A DNA stretch of 64,000 nt from Bacillota bacterium (GTDB lineage: Bacteria; Bacillota; Bacilli; Paenibacillales; Paenibacillaceae), in NCBI GenBank assembly GCA_023391635.1, contig JAEWAQ010000083.1, positions 12,938 to 76,937 on the forward strand. Direction: 5' to 3'. The notes under the pieces were generated by a model, which worked only from the letters and a program-made list of their open reading frames with translations, had not been told where the DNA came from and did not search any database. Positions 1 to 7,086 of this stretch are shown here, piece after piece; within the stretch, counting starts at the first letter, position 1; every line of letters begins with the position of its first letter. Both the position numbers and the translations under genes were made by a program.

Positions 1-6
1 TTTGTA

Positions 7-38
7 CCGACGCTCGTTGCAGAGTGTCGGTTTTTTTA
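7..38 (+). terminator. Rho-independent terminator of an off-window gene
   Basis: A 9-bp stem (bases 7-15 with 22-30, one G-T pair) is followed by seven T residues. It ends a rightward gene that lies left of the window. Confidence 0.8.
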
Positions 39-105
39 TTACATCCACACCGTGCATGGATCGATCGAATATAATAGCTGCTAATATACGATCAAGGAGG
101 AGATC

Positions 106-270
106 ATGATGTACATCCCCATTTTCTTGATCCAATTAGCGGTTCTCGTGATATTTGTTTTTTCCGTATACAGGGCATTCAACTTTGCGAAACGTAAGGT
201 TTGGCCGGATTTCTTTTTTAATGTAGCGTTTGCGATCGTGTCTTTTGCCTACTTATTTAATCATTGGTGA
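106..270 (+). CDS. Small hypothetical membrane protein, 54 aa
   Basis: A 54-codon reading frame starts with two ATG codons (106 and 109) after a strong Shine-Dalgarno site, AAGGAGG, at 94-100. The spacing best suits either ATG. The product is hydrophobic: a first membrane segment at about residues 3-20, a short basic loop (FAKRKVW), then a second hydrophobic segment ending in FNHW. A TATAAT hexamer sits at 70-75, but no good -35 box is seen at the usual distance. I do not recognise the family. The ribosome site and two-segment design support a real gene. A terminator hairpin follows at 329-357. Confidence 0.6.
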   Translation: MMYIPIFLIQLAVLVIFVFSVYRAFNFAKRKVWPDFFFNVAFAIVSFAYLFNHW

Positions 271-328
271 TGGATATGCCCCGCCCTGTCGGAAGGTTCA
301 TGCTGAGATCACTATAACATAGACGCCA

Positions 329-357
329 AGTGCCCTCGCATTCGCGTGGGCACTTTT
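329..357 (+). terminator. Terminator after the small membrane protein gene
   Basis: AGTGCCC (329-335) pairs with GGGCACT (348-354), with further CGC/GCG pairing inside, and then TTTT. It separates the small gene from the SLH gene. Confidence 0.75.
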
Positions 358-471
358 AATATGCTCGCAAAATTATCGGAGTGGATCTGCAACCTTTTTC
401 AATATGCATCCGTTTATGACATCGAACAACGCGCCGGATCCGCGCTACATCCCACTAGGAGGCATATGACG

Positions 472-1497
472 ATGAAGAAATCCGTGATGAAACCTTTGCT
501 GCTGGCAACGACCGCCGTGGCCTTATGTTTCTCCGTTACGGGAGCGGCTTACGCCTTCAACGACGTCAAGAACGACCCCGAGCAGACTGCCATTGAGCAA
601 TTGCAGCACAGAGGCGTGATCAGCGGCGTCGGCCAGGACCAGTTCGCGCCCAAAGGCACGCTTACGGTCGGCAATGCCGTTGCTTTGATTGTATCGGGCA
701 TGAAGCTGAATATCGACAATATCCAGTTTATCAAGGAACCGAAAGCCAGCGACTATTTCACGAAGGTAGAGGATGATGTCTGGTACGCCCAAGCGTTCAT
801 TATCGCCTCGCTCAACGGGCTGGACATACCGAAGGATATTAACCCGAATGCAGCCGTAACTAGAGAACAATACGCCCACTGGCTGTATAATGCTCTGGAG
901 ACGAAAGGCGACTACGCTTGGATGGAAATGTTTATCATGCTCAATGACGAAGATCAAGTCGATGACGCCTACATGACAAGCATTCAGCACATGCTGATCG
1001 CCAAGATTGCCAAGCTGGACGAGAATAACGATTTCCGCCCGAAGAAGCCGATTACCCGCAGTGAAGCTGCCGGCATGCTGTACCGCACGATCGAATATGC
1101 GGACAACGTGAAGCCGATTGAAATTCCGCACAGTGTGCTTGCGGACGTGAAGATCAGTTCGGAGAAAGCGGGCGAAGACATCGCGAAGATCACCGTAACG
1201 GCACAGGCTCCGCACCCGGGCTACGGTATCGAAGTGTCGAGCATCCATTTCAACGGTGCACAGGCGATCGTGAACTATCGCGTCATCCTGCCTGACCCGG
1301 ATAAAATGTATGCGCAAGTGATTACCGAAGTGAAGGCAGAAACGTATGTTGATGCCAGGTACGAGACGGTGCTGGGGACAGAAGAATTCCAGGAAAGCCC
1401 GAGCTCGATCGATCCCGAACAGCCGGTCCAATCGGATGGCAATACAGGTAGCGGCGTTAACGGAAGCGAAGGAACTAGCAGCAGCATCGCCCAATAG
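472..1497 (+). CDS. SLH-domain exported protein
   Basis: This is a predicted secreted surface protein of about 341 residues. The start at 472 (MKKSVMK) is preferred because AGGAGG at 457-462 lies nine bases upstream; ATG 466 is too close to that site and longer in-frame starts run through the upstream terminator. Residues 1-28 form a signal peptide ending AYA. Three S-layer-homology repeats follow at roughly 29-80, 98-145 and 155-210; the first opens FNDVKND and the third contains the typical ITRSEAAGMLYR. SLH modules usually tether proteins to pyruvylated secondary wall polymers. The C-terminal part (about 225-305) resembles a PrcB-like beta domain, which is less certain. The tail is rich in Ser, Gly and Asn. 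It stands alone between terminators. Confidence 0.85.
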   Translation: MKKSVMKPLLLATTAVALCFSVTGAAYAFNDVKNDPEQTAIEQLQHRGVISGVGQDQFAPKGTLTVGNAVALIVSGMKLNIDNIQFIKEPKASDYFTKVEDDVWYAQAFIIASLNGLDIPKDINPNAAVTREQYAHWLYNALETKGDYAWMEMFIMLNDEDQVDDAYMTSIQHMLIAKIAKLDENNDFRPKKPITRSEAAGMLYRTIEYADNVKPIEIPHSVLADVKISSEKAGEDIAKITVTAQAPHPGYGIEVSSIHFNGAQAIVNYRVILPDPDKMYAQVITEVKAETYVDARYETVLGTEEFQESPSSIDPEQPVQSDGNTGSGVNGSEGTSSSIAQ

Positions 1498-1511
1498 TCA
1501 GTTTTTAAATA

Positions 1512-1556
1512 CAAGAGGCTGCAGGCCGTGCGAAAACACGTGCTTGCAGCCTCTTG
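1512..1556. terminator. Hairpin between convergent SLH gene and ung
   Basis: A 12-bp stem (CAAGAGGCTGCA with its complement) encloses a second small hairpin. The T tracts on both sides are short (CTTTCTC on the plus strand), so it may serve both convergent genes. Confidence 0.65.
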
Positions 1557-1562
1557 GCTTTC

Positions 1563-2240
1563 TCAGAGGTTCGGAATTTGCCAATCTATCGATTCTTGAC
1601 CCGTAGAACGCAAGAATTCATTGGCGCGTGAGAACGGCCTGCTGCCAAAAAATCCATTATGCGCCGACAGCGGGCTCGGATGCGCAGATGTCAGCACCAG
1701 ATGACGACTGCGGTCGATATATGCTGCCTTCTGCTGGGCGTGGCGCCCCCACAGAACGAAAACAAGCGGCCTCTCCCGCTCTCCCAGCGCCGCGATGATG
1801 CGATCCGTCATCTTTTCCCATCCGAGTCCCTTGTGCGAATTCGGTTGGCTCTCCCGGACCGTAAGCACGGCGTTCAAGAGAAGCACCCCCTGCCTCGCCC
1901 AGTGCTCCAGGCACCCGTGATTCGGAATGGCGTATCCGAGATCGTCGCGCAACTCCTTGAATATGTTCTGCAAGGAAGGCGGCTGTCTGACCCCTTGCTG
2001 AACCGAGAAGCTGAGCCCATGCGCCTGTCCCGGCCCGTGATACGGGTCCTGACCGAGTATGACGACTTTGGCGTCCTCATACGAAGTCCAGTGAAGCGCT
2101 TGATAGATATGATGCATATCCGGATATACCGTCCGGCTCCGGTACTCCTCTGCAAGCCGTTTGCGCAGTTCCTGGTAGTAGGGCCTGTCCATCTCCTCTT
2201 GCAACAGCGGTCCCCAGTCGTTATGGAAAATAGCGGGCAT
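1563..2240 (-). CDS. ung: Uracil-DNA glycosylase
   Basis: This family 1 uracil-DNA glycosylase removes uracil from DNA as the first step of base excision repair. The product is 225 residues from the ATG at 2240, the normal length for the family. That start has GGAGG about ten bases upstream, and the upstream in-frame extension has no family similarity. The water-activating motif GQDPYHG is at about residues 63-69, and the C-terminal HPSPLSAH loop that inserts into the DNA minor groove is present. The gene lies 47 bp downstream of the HhH/SRPBCC gene on the same strand and is probably co-transcribed with it. Confidence 0.95.
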   Translation of the reverse strand: MPAIFHNDWGPLLQEEMDRPYYQELRKRLAEEYRSRTVYPDMHHIYQALHWTSYEDAKVVILGQDPYHGPGQAHGLSFSVQQGVRQPPSLQNIFKELRDDLGYAIPNHGCLEHWARQGVLLLNAVLTVRESQPNSHKGLGWEKMTDRIIAALGERERPLVFVLWGRHAQQKAAYIDRSRHLVLTSAHPSPLSAHNGFFGSRPFSRANEFLRSTGQESIDWQIPNL

Positions 2241-2287
2241 ATCGTTGAAACCTCCGTTAAAATTTACCCAATTCATAATTTCAAATT

Positions 2288-2965
2288 TTATTCCGTAAAC
2301 AAGGCCAAGTTGTCCAAAGAGGCATGCATTCCCGCATAGTGGTCCTCTTGACGAATCCCCTCCGGCACATTCTCGCACTTAATGGCGACTTCTGTACCTT
2401 TGGCATCGGGCGTAAAAGTCCAAGTCATCGTCATGTTCCCGGCATAAATGGGGTCGTCGGACACAAACTCTACCAATTGCACGATTCGCTCATTCGGAAC
2501 GAATTCGAGGAATTTTCCCGTGATGACGTCCGTGTCGGCCGTGGTCTTGCCGGGAGCAGCGTGCTTGTCTTCGACATAAGTCAGCGCCATGCGGTACGCA
2601 CCGCCGTTGCGCACTTCGAACTCGTAGATTTCCCCCTTCATCCCTTTCGGCGGCAGCCAGGAAATCAGAGCAACAGGGTCGGTGAACGCTTGATAGATCG
2701 ATTGTGGCGAGGCTTTGATAATCCTGGATGCACGATCGATTCTTTTCTCGTCGGGCGTATTCATTTTGAAAGAAACGCCGATCTGATCCAGCGCAAGACG
2801 CAATTGCTGCACGGCATTGGGTCCAATGCCGTGCAATCGGCTCAGTTCTGCTTCCGTAAATTGCGAGAGCTGCTGCAGCTTGGTAATGCCGGCTCCCAAT
2901 AGCGCGCGAACGGCCGGCTTCGCCAATTGGCGAGGGAAATCATGCGTTGGAGTCTCGGATTTCAT
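2288..2965 (-). CDS. HhH/alpha-CTD-like plus SRPBCC (AHSA1) fusion protein
   Basis: The product has 225 residues in two parts. Residues about 10-65 form a helix-hairpin-helix module like the RNA polymerase alpha C-terminal domain, with the GIGPNAVQQLRLAL hairpin typical of stand-alone DNA-binding proteins. Residues about 75-225 form an AHSA1-type SRPBCC domain (RASRIIKASPQSIYQAFTDP at its start, WTFTPDAKGTEV near the end), a hydrophobic-ligand fold. The ATG at 2965 fits the GGGGAG site eight bases upstream; a GTG at 2974 is too close to it. A TATAAT hexamer lies upstream at 3008-3013. What the fusion binds is unknown. The gene precedes ung on the same strand. Confidence 0.8.
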   Translation of the reverse strand: MKSETPTHDFPRQLAKPAVRALLGAGITKLQQLSQFTEAELSRLHGIGPNAVQQLRLALDQIGVSFKMNTPDEKRIDRASRIIKASPQSIYQAFTDPVALISWLPPKGMKGEIYEFEVRNGGAYRMALTYVEDKHAAPGKTTADTDVITGKFLEFVPNERIVQLVEFVSDDPIYAGNMTMTWTFTPDAKGTEVAIKCENVPEGIRQEDHYAGMHASLDNLALFTE

Positions 2966-3324
2966 CGAATTCACTCCCCTGTTAACTCCTTAGCTTCAAT
3001 CAAGCTGATTATAGCTTTTTTCTAAATGAAAAGAAATCTTGGAAGAATCAAATATTCGGTTGCTTCATTCTAATATCATTTTGTTCGCTCGGTCGAAATA
3101 TCTGTCGAAGTGTGCTGCAGCTCTCGCCGCCTACTTCGCCCGATCCGAAGAGAGCCTGCCTGCAAAAACATGCCCGGATCGATGTCCAGGCTTTCAAGTT
3201 GAGTTGGTTTCAAAAGAAAAGCACCAGAAGGTGCTCATCCGAAAAGTTATATGGGATTTATGCCCACTCCATGAATTAGGCACCTGCATACACTAAGTGC
3301 AGAACTTATTTGAGGAGTGATGTT
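2966..3324. other. Intergenic stretch with a promoter and an orphan terminator
   Basis: This 359-bp gap holds the leftward TATAAT (complement of 3008-3013) of the HhH gene and a leftward terminator at 3212-3235 with no recognisable gene feeding it. A rightward open frame at 3039-3296 has no ribosome site and runs through that hairpin, so I do not call it a gene. Confidence 0.5.
3212..3235 (-). terminator. Orphan leftward terminator
   Basis: AGCACC (3220-3225) pairs with GGTGCT (3230-3235) around a four-base loop. The leftward transcript then reads TTTTCTTTT. No leftward gene is seen directly upstream of it. Confidence 0.55.
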
Positions 3325-3570
3325 TTGTATAATCAGAGCGTTTATCCAAACCACTTAATTCCCCATGTACAGTCAGTATCTTCTATCGATCCTTATGTTG
3401 TTGAAGCCCTCTGCCGACTAATAGGTCGATGTGTATGCTTTGAAACGACCCGCGGGGCCATTGAAGGTACGATTCAAGATGTTAAACCTGACCATGTGCT
3501 ACTTGCACTTTCAAACAATAGGCAAGCGTGCGTACGAATAGCTGAAATTGTCTGGACGATGCCTTTATAA
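3325..3570 (+). CDS. YuzF-like DUF2642 protein
   Basis: The product is a small protein of about 81 residues with the DUF2642 fold seen in Bacillus YuzF and related spore-associated proteins. The segment from TTRGAIEGTIQDVKPDH to EIVWTMP is the family core, a small beta-barrel of Lsm-like appearance. The N-terminus (YNQSVYPNHLIPH) is also YuzF-like. The likely start is TTG at 3325, seven bases after GAGGAG (3312-3317); a TTG at 3310 is also in frame but lacks a site. A strong terminator follows at once, so the gene is monocistronic. Its exact role is not known. Confidence 0.75.
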   Translation: MYNQSVYPNHLIPHVQSVSSIDPYVVEALCRLIGRCVCFETTRGAIEGTIQDVKPDHVLLALSNNRQACVRIAEIVWTMPL

Positions 3571-3578
3571 TTTTCCTA

Positions 3579-3608
3579 CCGGATCCTTGAGTGGATCCGG
3601 ATTTTTTA
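3579..3608 (+). terminator. Terminator of the YuzF-like gene
   Basis: CCGGATCC (3579-3586) pairs with GGATCCGG (3593-3600), with a six-base loop and a TTTTTT tract. Confidence 0.9.
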
Positions 3609-3663
3609 TTATTCGCTAACCTTGGTGCAACCCGTACCCGGGTTCCAAACCTTCGTGACCCAC

Positions 3664-4269
3664 TCAAGCTTCGTCGCGGCACTCATGCCACCCCGCTCCG
3701 CCCCGCTGATCGGCCACGCGCTTCTTGTACTTCAACCATGCTGCCGAAAGAATCGTGCTTCTTGTACCAATCGAATTGGCAATCTCAATCCACGTTTCCC
3801 CGGATTTCCGGCGATTCAATAGTTCCGGGAAATCGTACGGGATGTCCTTGAACTGCGGCTTTTCGGTGAGGATGATCTTCTCGATGTCAGCCGGTTGCAG
3901 ATCTTCGGGCTCCTCCGGTTGTTTGCGAAGAACCTCGTTTTCCCATTCGTCCAGCATATCCTCGTTGTCAGGAAGTGAATCCGCGAGTTGTTCATCTTCC
4001 TCGGTCAGTTCGCGTACCGCCGGATCCACATCCCGCAATTCGCCGCCGAACGCGATAATCTCAGAAACCAAATACCTGATGTGGCCGGCAGGATAGCCGG
4101 CAATCGGTGCGATCCCGATATCCCGCCCCACTTCGTCGGGGTTCATGCCAAGTACACATTTCCCGTTCCGATACTTCCTCGGAGACGTCGCTTCCCCTTT
4201 AATGATGGAAAAGATGCATTCCACGACTTCATCAGATCCTGGGCGAAAATCCAGCACCGGTTGCGGCAT
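3664..4269 (-). CDS. Hypothetical protein, possible prophage relic
   Basis: This open frame of 201 codons encodes a charged protein I do not recognise. The middle (about residues 88-135) is strongly acidic, with many Glu and Asp. The C-terminal third (LLNRRKSGETWIEIANSIG, then an AWLKYKKR segment) looks like a helix-turn-helix. The first codon lies exactly where the integrase fragment on the other strand begins, so the true N-terminus may have been lost at a rearrangement junction. No clear ribosome site precedes it. Its place beside an integrase remnant and a tRNA suggests a decayed mobile element. It may be expressed or may be a pseudogene. Confidence 0.4.
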   Translation of the reverse strand: MPQPVLDFRPGSDEVVECIFSIIKGEATSPRKYRNGKCVLGMNPDEVGRDIGIAPIAGYPAGHIRYLVSEIIAFGGELRDVDPAVRELTEEDEQLADSLPDNEDMLDEWENEVLRKQPEEPEDLQPADIEKIILTEKPQFKDIPYDFPELLNRRKSGETWIEIANSIGTRSTILSAAWLKYKKRVADQRGGAGWHECRDEA

Positions 4270-4418
4270 TCAACTTCACAGGTTACAACGAATACGTACG
4301 CACATATCACCAAGAACTGAGCAAGAAGACAACGTCGCATTTTGATGTATTTGATCCGAAATCGAACGTTCGTCCCCAATCCGTCCCAAATGGTGAAAAT
4401 GGCACTCTAACTTCATGA
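4267..4418 (+). pseudogene. 3' fragment of a tyrosine-recombinase integrase
   Basis: The plus strand encodes HSTSQVTTNTYAHI, which matches the C-terminal block of phage-type tyrosine integrases that carries the catalytic Tyr (family pattern GHSS..TT..TYxH). The frame then breaks: it stops at 4320, while the adjacent frame continues as a typical charged tail (ELSKKTTSHFDVFDP...) to a stop at 4416-4418. Nothing upstream on this strand resembles the rest of an integrase. It is therefore truncated and frameshifted. It sits 74 bp from the 3' end of tRNA-Leu, the usual attachment side. Confidence 0.65.
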
Positions 4419-4449
4419 TTTTGTCGAATGAAAACGACTGTCGGGGAAA

Positions 4450-4478
4450 CAAAAAAATCCCTTATGTATCAAGGGATT
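4450..4478 (-). terminator. Terminator of the tRNA cluster
   Basis: The leftward transcript forms AATCCCTT / AAGGGATT around a short loop and then runs into seven U residues. It lies 14 bp past the 3' end of tRNA-Leu. Confidence 0.85.
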
Positions 4479-4491
4479 CAGACTTTCAATA

Positions 4492-4580
4492 TGGTGCCGA
4501 GGACCGGGATCGAACCGGTACGGTAGTCACCTACCGCAGGATTTTAAGTCCTGTGCGTCTGCCAATTCCGCCACCCCGGC
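4492..4580 (-). tRNA. tRNA-Leu (anticodon TAA)
   Basis: The leftward sequence begins GCCGGGGTGGCGGAATTGGC and ends with an encoded CCA. It is 89 nt with a long variable arm, as expected for class II leucine tRNAs. The anticodon loop is CTTAAAA, giving UAA. The T-arm reads GGTTCGATCCC. Confidence 0.95.
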
Positions 4581-4605
4581 AAATAAGTAGCATAAGCCAA
4601 TTTAT

Positions 4606-4626
4606 TAAAAAAACCGCTGCGGCGGT
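4606..4626 (-). terminator. Terminator-like hairpin between tRNAs
   Basis: ACCGC/GCGGT with a CGCA loop, followed on the leftward strand by seven T residues. It lies between tRNA(CAU) and tRNA-Leu and may act as a partial terminator or a processing signal. Confidence 0.6.
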
Positions 4627-4676
4627 CTTCGGATAACCTAGGTGGAACCTTACTACAGTAACGTTCAGCATGCCGG

Positions 4677-4753
4677 TGGTGGGCCCTGAGGGACTCGAAC
4701 CCCCGACCAATCGGTTATGAGCCGACCGCTCTAACCAACTGAGCTAAGGGCCC
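4677..4753 (-). tRNA. tRNA with CAU anticodon (Ile2 or elongator Met)
   Basis: This is a 77-nt cloverleaf with encoded CCA, acceptor stem GGGCCC/GGGCCC and anticodon loop CTCATAA. The acceptor and T-arm pattern resembles tRNA-Ile2, whose CAU is converted to lysidine-AU by TilS, more than elongator Met. The call between the two is not certain from sequence alone. Confidence 0.85.
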
Positions 4754-4776
4754 TCGTCTCGGTCATGAGAAAAGGT

Positions 4777-4853
<77 letters not shown>

Positions 4854-4892
4854 TCATTGCCATCGTGCGCCCTTCTTGCGGCGACAAGAAAT

Positions 4893-4922
4893 ACTATACA
4901 ACAAATCCAGGCTTTACGTCAA
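4893..4922 (-). promoter_or_regulatory. Sigma-A-type promoter of the tRNA cluster
   Basis: On the leftward strand TTGACG (complement of 4917-4922) and TATAGT (complement of 4893-4898) are 18 bp apart. The start point would fall about 30 bp before tRNA-fMet. The -35 box overlaps the stop codon of the YycC-like gene. Confidence 0.75.
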
Positions 4923-5152
4923 TGTTTTTCTTTGGATTCGCCGGAATTATCGCCTGAATCAAGATGGTCCGCAGCCGTTCCATCCTCAACGCTCCCGCTC
5001 CCGTGCTTAGCTGCAGCCCCTTCCGCCATCGCCATCTCGGCGAGTTTCTGCAGCATGACATGCTGGGGCATGTGCATCAGGTGCTCAATCGGTACTTTCA
5101 TGAACGCGGCCAGCTTCACAGCGGTGTCCGCTGATATCGGCATCGGTCTCAA
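4919..5152 (-). CDS. YycC-like protein
   Basis: The product is a small protein of 77 residues. Its first 45 residues match the YycC family of Bacilli: RPMPISADTAVKLAAFM, then VPIEHLMHMPQHVMLQKLAE. The remaining 30 residues are a polar Gly/Ser/Asp-rich tail. TTG at 5152 is chosen as start because GGAAGGAG (complement of 5162-5169) lies nine bases upstream; the ATG at 5161 directly abuts that site. The function of the family is unknown. It follows the 54-codon gene at 5210-5374 on the same strand and is probably co-transcribed. Confidence 0.75.
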   Translation of the reverse strand: MRPMPISADTAVKLAAFMKVPIEHLMHMPQHVMLQKLAEMAMAEGAAAKHGSGSVEDGTAADHLDSGDNSGESKEKH

Positions 5153-5209
5153 TTGCAGCATCTCCTTCCGGCAATCATCGCCGATATCAGCTTACCACAC
5201 TTCGCCCCC

Positions 5210-5374
5210 TCATGGAATATATCGCACGCCGTAGCGCCCCCGCCGGGAGCGGAAGACTTCGATCTCTTTGGGCAAGTCCACGCCGTAGATCCAGCCGTCA
5301 TGCTCCATCCGCCGGACCAGGCAGCCCGCCTGAAACTTGCTGTCATACAGCCTGAGCCAATACACCCATTTCAT
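5210..5374 (-). CDS. Small basic hypothetical protein, 54 aa
   Basis: A 54-codon frame begins MKWVYWLRLYDSKF and ends GRYGVRYIP. A Shine-Dalgarno site GGAGG lies nine bases before the ATG. The protein is rich in aromatic and basic residues (five Tyr, four Trp, eight Arg) and has no signal peptide or membrane segment. It contains EHDGWIYGVDLPKEIEVF, a compact beta-like segment. I do not recognise a named family. The good ribosome site, its position 57 bp ahead of the YycC-like gene and its dense codon use support a true gene. Confidence 0.65.
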   Translation of the reverse strand: MKWVYWLRLYDSKFQAGCLVRRMEHDGWIYGVDLPKEIEVFRSRRGRYGVRYIP

Positions 5375-5444
5375 GAATTATCGCCTCCGGATCATTGACT
5401 GCAATTAGCATGCGCGCCAATTCTCCATTTGAATCGCGGTGGCG

Positions 5445-5503
5445 AAAAAAAGGCAACAGCCGCGCACGCTACGATCCAGTCGAAGACGCACCCGGCTGCT
5501 GCC
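5445..5503 (-). terminator. Terminator of the five-gene ABC operon
   Basis: On the leftward strand GGCAGCAGCC (complement of 5494-5503) pairs with GGCTGTTGCC (complement of 5452-5461), with extra pairing inside and a run of seven T. It lies 14 bp after the binding-protein stop codon. Confidence 0.85.
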
Positions 5504-5517
5504 GTCGCATTCGGCGA

Positions 5518-7086
5518 TTATTGAATCTCGCCCGCCGCTCTCATCACGTTCAATTTATCAATGCTCATCCCGCCGCCACCCTGATAGATGTCGTCGTAGA
5601 CGCCTTCGATCTGGCCGCTCGGATTCGTCTTGATCTTCTGCAGCAGGTCGTTGCCCTTCGTTTCCAGGAATTGCAGCGCTTCGTCAACCGTACGCTGTCC
5701 CTGGAAGATAGTGTTGTACACTTGGCCTACGATATCTTGAATCATGCTCAGGTTCGGCCGTTCTTGCAGCAAGCGTTGCTCGGCCGGCGAGCTGTTCGGC
5801 TGCGGTGCCGGCTTCATCTTGGTGAACGCTTCGATATTGTAGCTCATGCCTTCGCGCGGCTTGATGAACGCGTTGCGGGAAGACAACTCATACGTGCTGC
5901 GCGACTTGAACTTTGCCGCGTCTTCGCTGTTCATGAATTTGACGAATTCCCAAGCGTCATCCACGTTGCGCGCATTGGCATTGATCCCGGCCAGCGAGCT
6001 GAACGACGTCACCGCGCCAATGCCTGGTGCGCTCTCGTGATATGGAACGGTAACGACATCCCAATCGAGCTTGTCGACTTTCAGTTTGTCGGCGTTCTCG
6101 TTCATTTGCATAATATCGTTGATCATGCCGTAAATGCCGACGGTCATGGCGACATGCCCGTTCAGGAACAGCTGACCTTGATATGGATTGTACCGGTATT
6201 TGCCGTCAGTCGGTTGCTCGTAGAATGCTTGCATGTCTTCTTGATGCGGTACGATATGGTCTTCATACATCTTGTAAATAGAATCCCACAAATTTTTCCA
6301 CTGCGGCGTGTTGATCGTCATCTTCTCGGCGGCCGGGTCATACATCTTCAAATTCAACGGTGCGGCATAATTTTGCACATCCCACCATTGATCGCCGGCT
6401 CCCCCCCATTGGCTGAACGAGAAGCCGAAGATCGCGTCTTTGCCCGTGCCCTTGGTCATCTGTCTCGCGATGCTGAATACCTCTGTCCAGGACATATTGT
6501 CTTGAGGTGGAGTCACGCCCATATCGGTGAACAGCTTCTTATTGTAATACAACGCGGAAGGCATGAACGTCGGTGTCAGCGCATAAATGTTGTTGTTGCC
6601 TTCTTCGCGAATCGTGTCGATGACGGAAGGTACGAAGGCGCTCACGTCGATCTTGTCTTCCTGCAGCAGCGGATCGAGCTGTTTGAGCAAGTTCTCGTTT
6701 ACGAGCGAGCCGAGCAGGTTGATATCGAAGATCATGACATCAACCGGGTTCGTGCCCGTCATGATCTCCTTCGTCTTGGCCAGTTGGTCCGGTTGAATCC
6801 AGCGGCCGTTCTCGTCCATGTTCTCGAATTGCTGCGTGTTCCAATCGATCGCGGGTACGATCTCGATCTCGATGCCCTGGTGCGAGAATTCGAACATGTC
6901 GGTATATTGCTGTCGGAAATACGTTTCATCCGATCTGCTGCCGTACAGAGTGCCGATGCGAAGCGTACGCTTGTTGTCGGGATCGTCGGCATTGCCGGAG
7001 TTACAAGCCGCCAGTATCGGGACGAATAAGGATACGGCAAGGCCAATCATTGCCCAGCGGCGGGCGCGGTGTTGACGTGTTTTCAT
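5518..7086 (-). CDS. Extracellular solute-binding lipoprotein (family 1)
   Basis: The product is a 522-residue surface lipoprotein. It has a basic N-terminus, a hydrophobic stretch and the lipobox LAAC with Cys at residue 28. The body has the sugar-type (family 1) binding-protein layout: an N-terminal beta strand RTLRIGTLYG, an ALYYNKKLF block in the first third, a PFNxYQGQLF-like middle and a GAVTSFSSLAGIN segment before the C-terminal helices. Such proteins normally feed importers. Here the gene is last in an operon of exporter-type components and overlaps the preceding ATPase gene by four bases, so it may serve as a sensor or delivery partner. The ligand cannot be told from sequence. Confidence 0.85.
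   Translation of the reverse strand: MKTRQHRARRWAMIGLAVSLFVPILAACNSGNADDPDNKRTLRIGTLYGSRSDETYFRQQYTDMFEFSHQGIEIEIVPAIDWNTQQFENMDENGRWIQPDQLAKTKEIMTGTNPVDVMIFDINLLGSLVNENLLKQLDPLLQEDKIDVSAFVPSVIDTIREEGNNNIYALTPTFMPSALYYNKKLFTDMGVTPPQDNMSWTEVFSIARQMTKGTGKDAIFGFSFSQWGGAGDQWWDVQNYAAPLNLKMYDPAAEKMTINTPQWKNLWDSIYKMYEDHIVPHQEDMQAFYEQPTDGKYRYNPYQGQLFLNGHVAMTVGIYGMINDIMQMNENADKLKVDKLDWDVVTVPYHESAPGIGAVTSFSSLAGINANARNVDDAWEFVKFMNSEDAAKFKSRSTYELSSRNAFIKPREGMSYNIEAFTKMKPAPQPNSSPAEQRLLQERPNLSMIQDIVGQVYNTIFQGQRTVDEALQFLETKGNDLLQKIKTNPSGQIEGVYDDIYQGGGGMSIDKLNVMRAAGEIQ

Noticed and set aside
346..471. A longer N-terminus of the SLH protein beginning at 346
   Set aside because: It would start within the upstream terminator hairpin and place 40 unrelated residues before a clean signal peptide.
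3039..3296. An 86-codon rightward open frame
   Set aside because: It has no ribosome site and an odd composition, and it runs across a leftward terminator hairpin.
3622..3652. A tRNA-like 3' end (TGGTGCAACCC...GGGTTCCAAACC)
   Set aside because: The T-arm cannot be paired properly and no anticodon or acceptor half follows, so it is not called a tRNA or an attachment copy.
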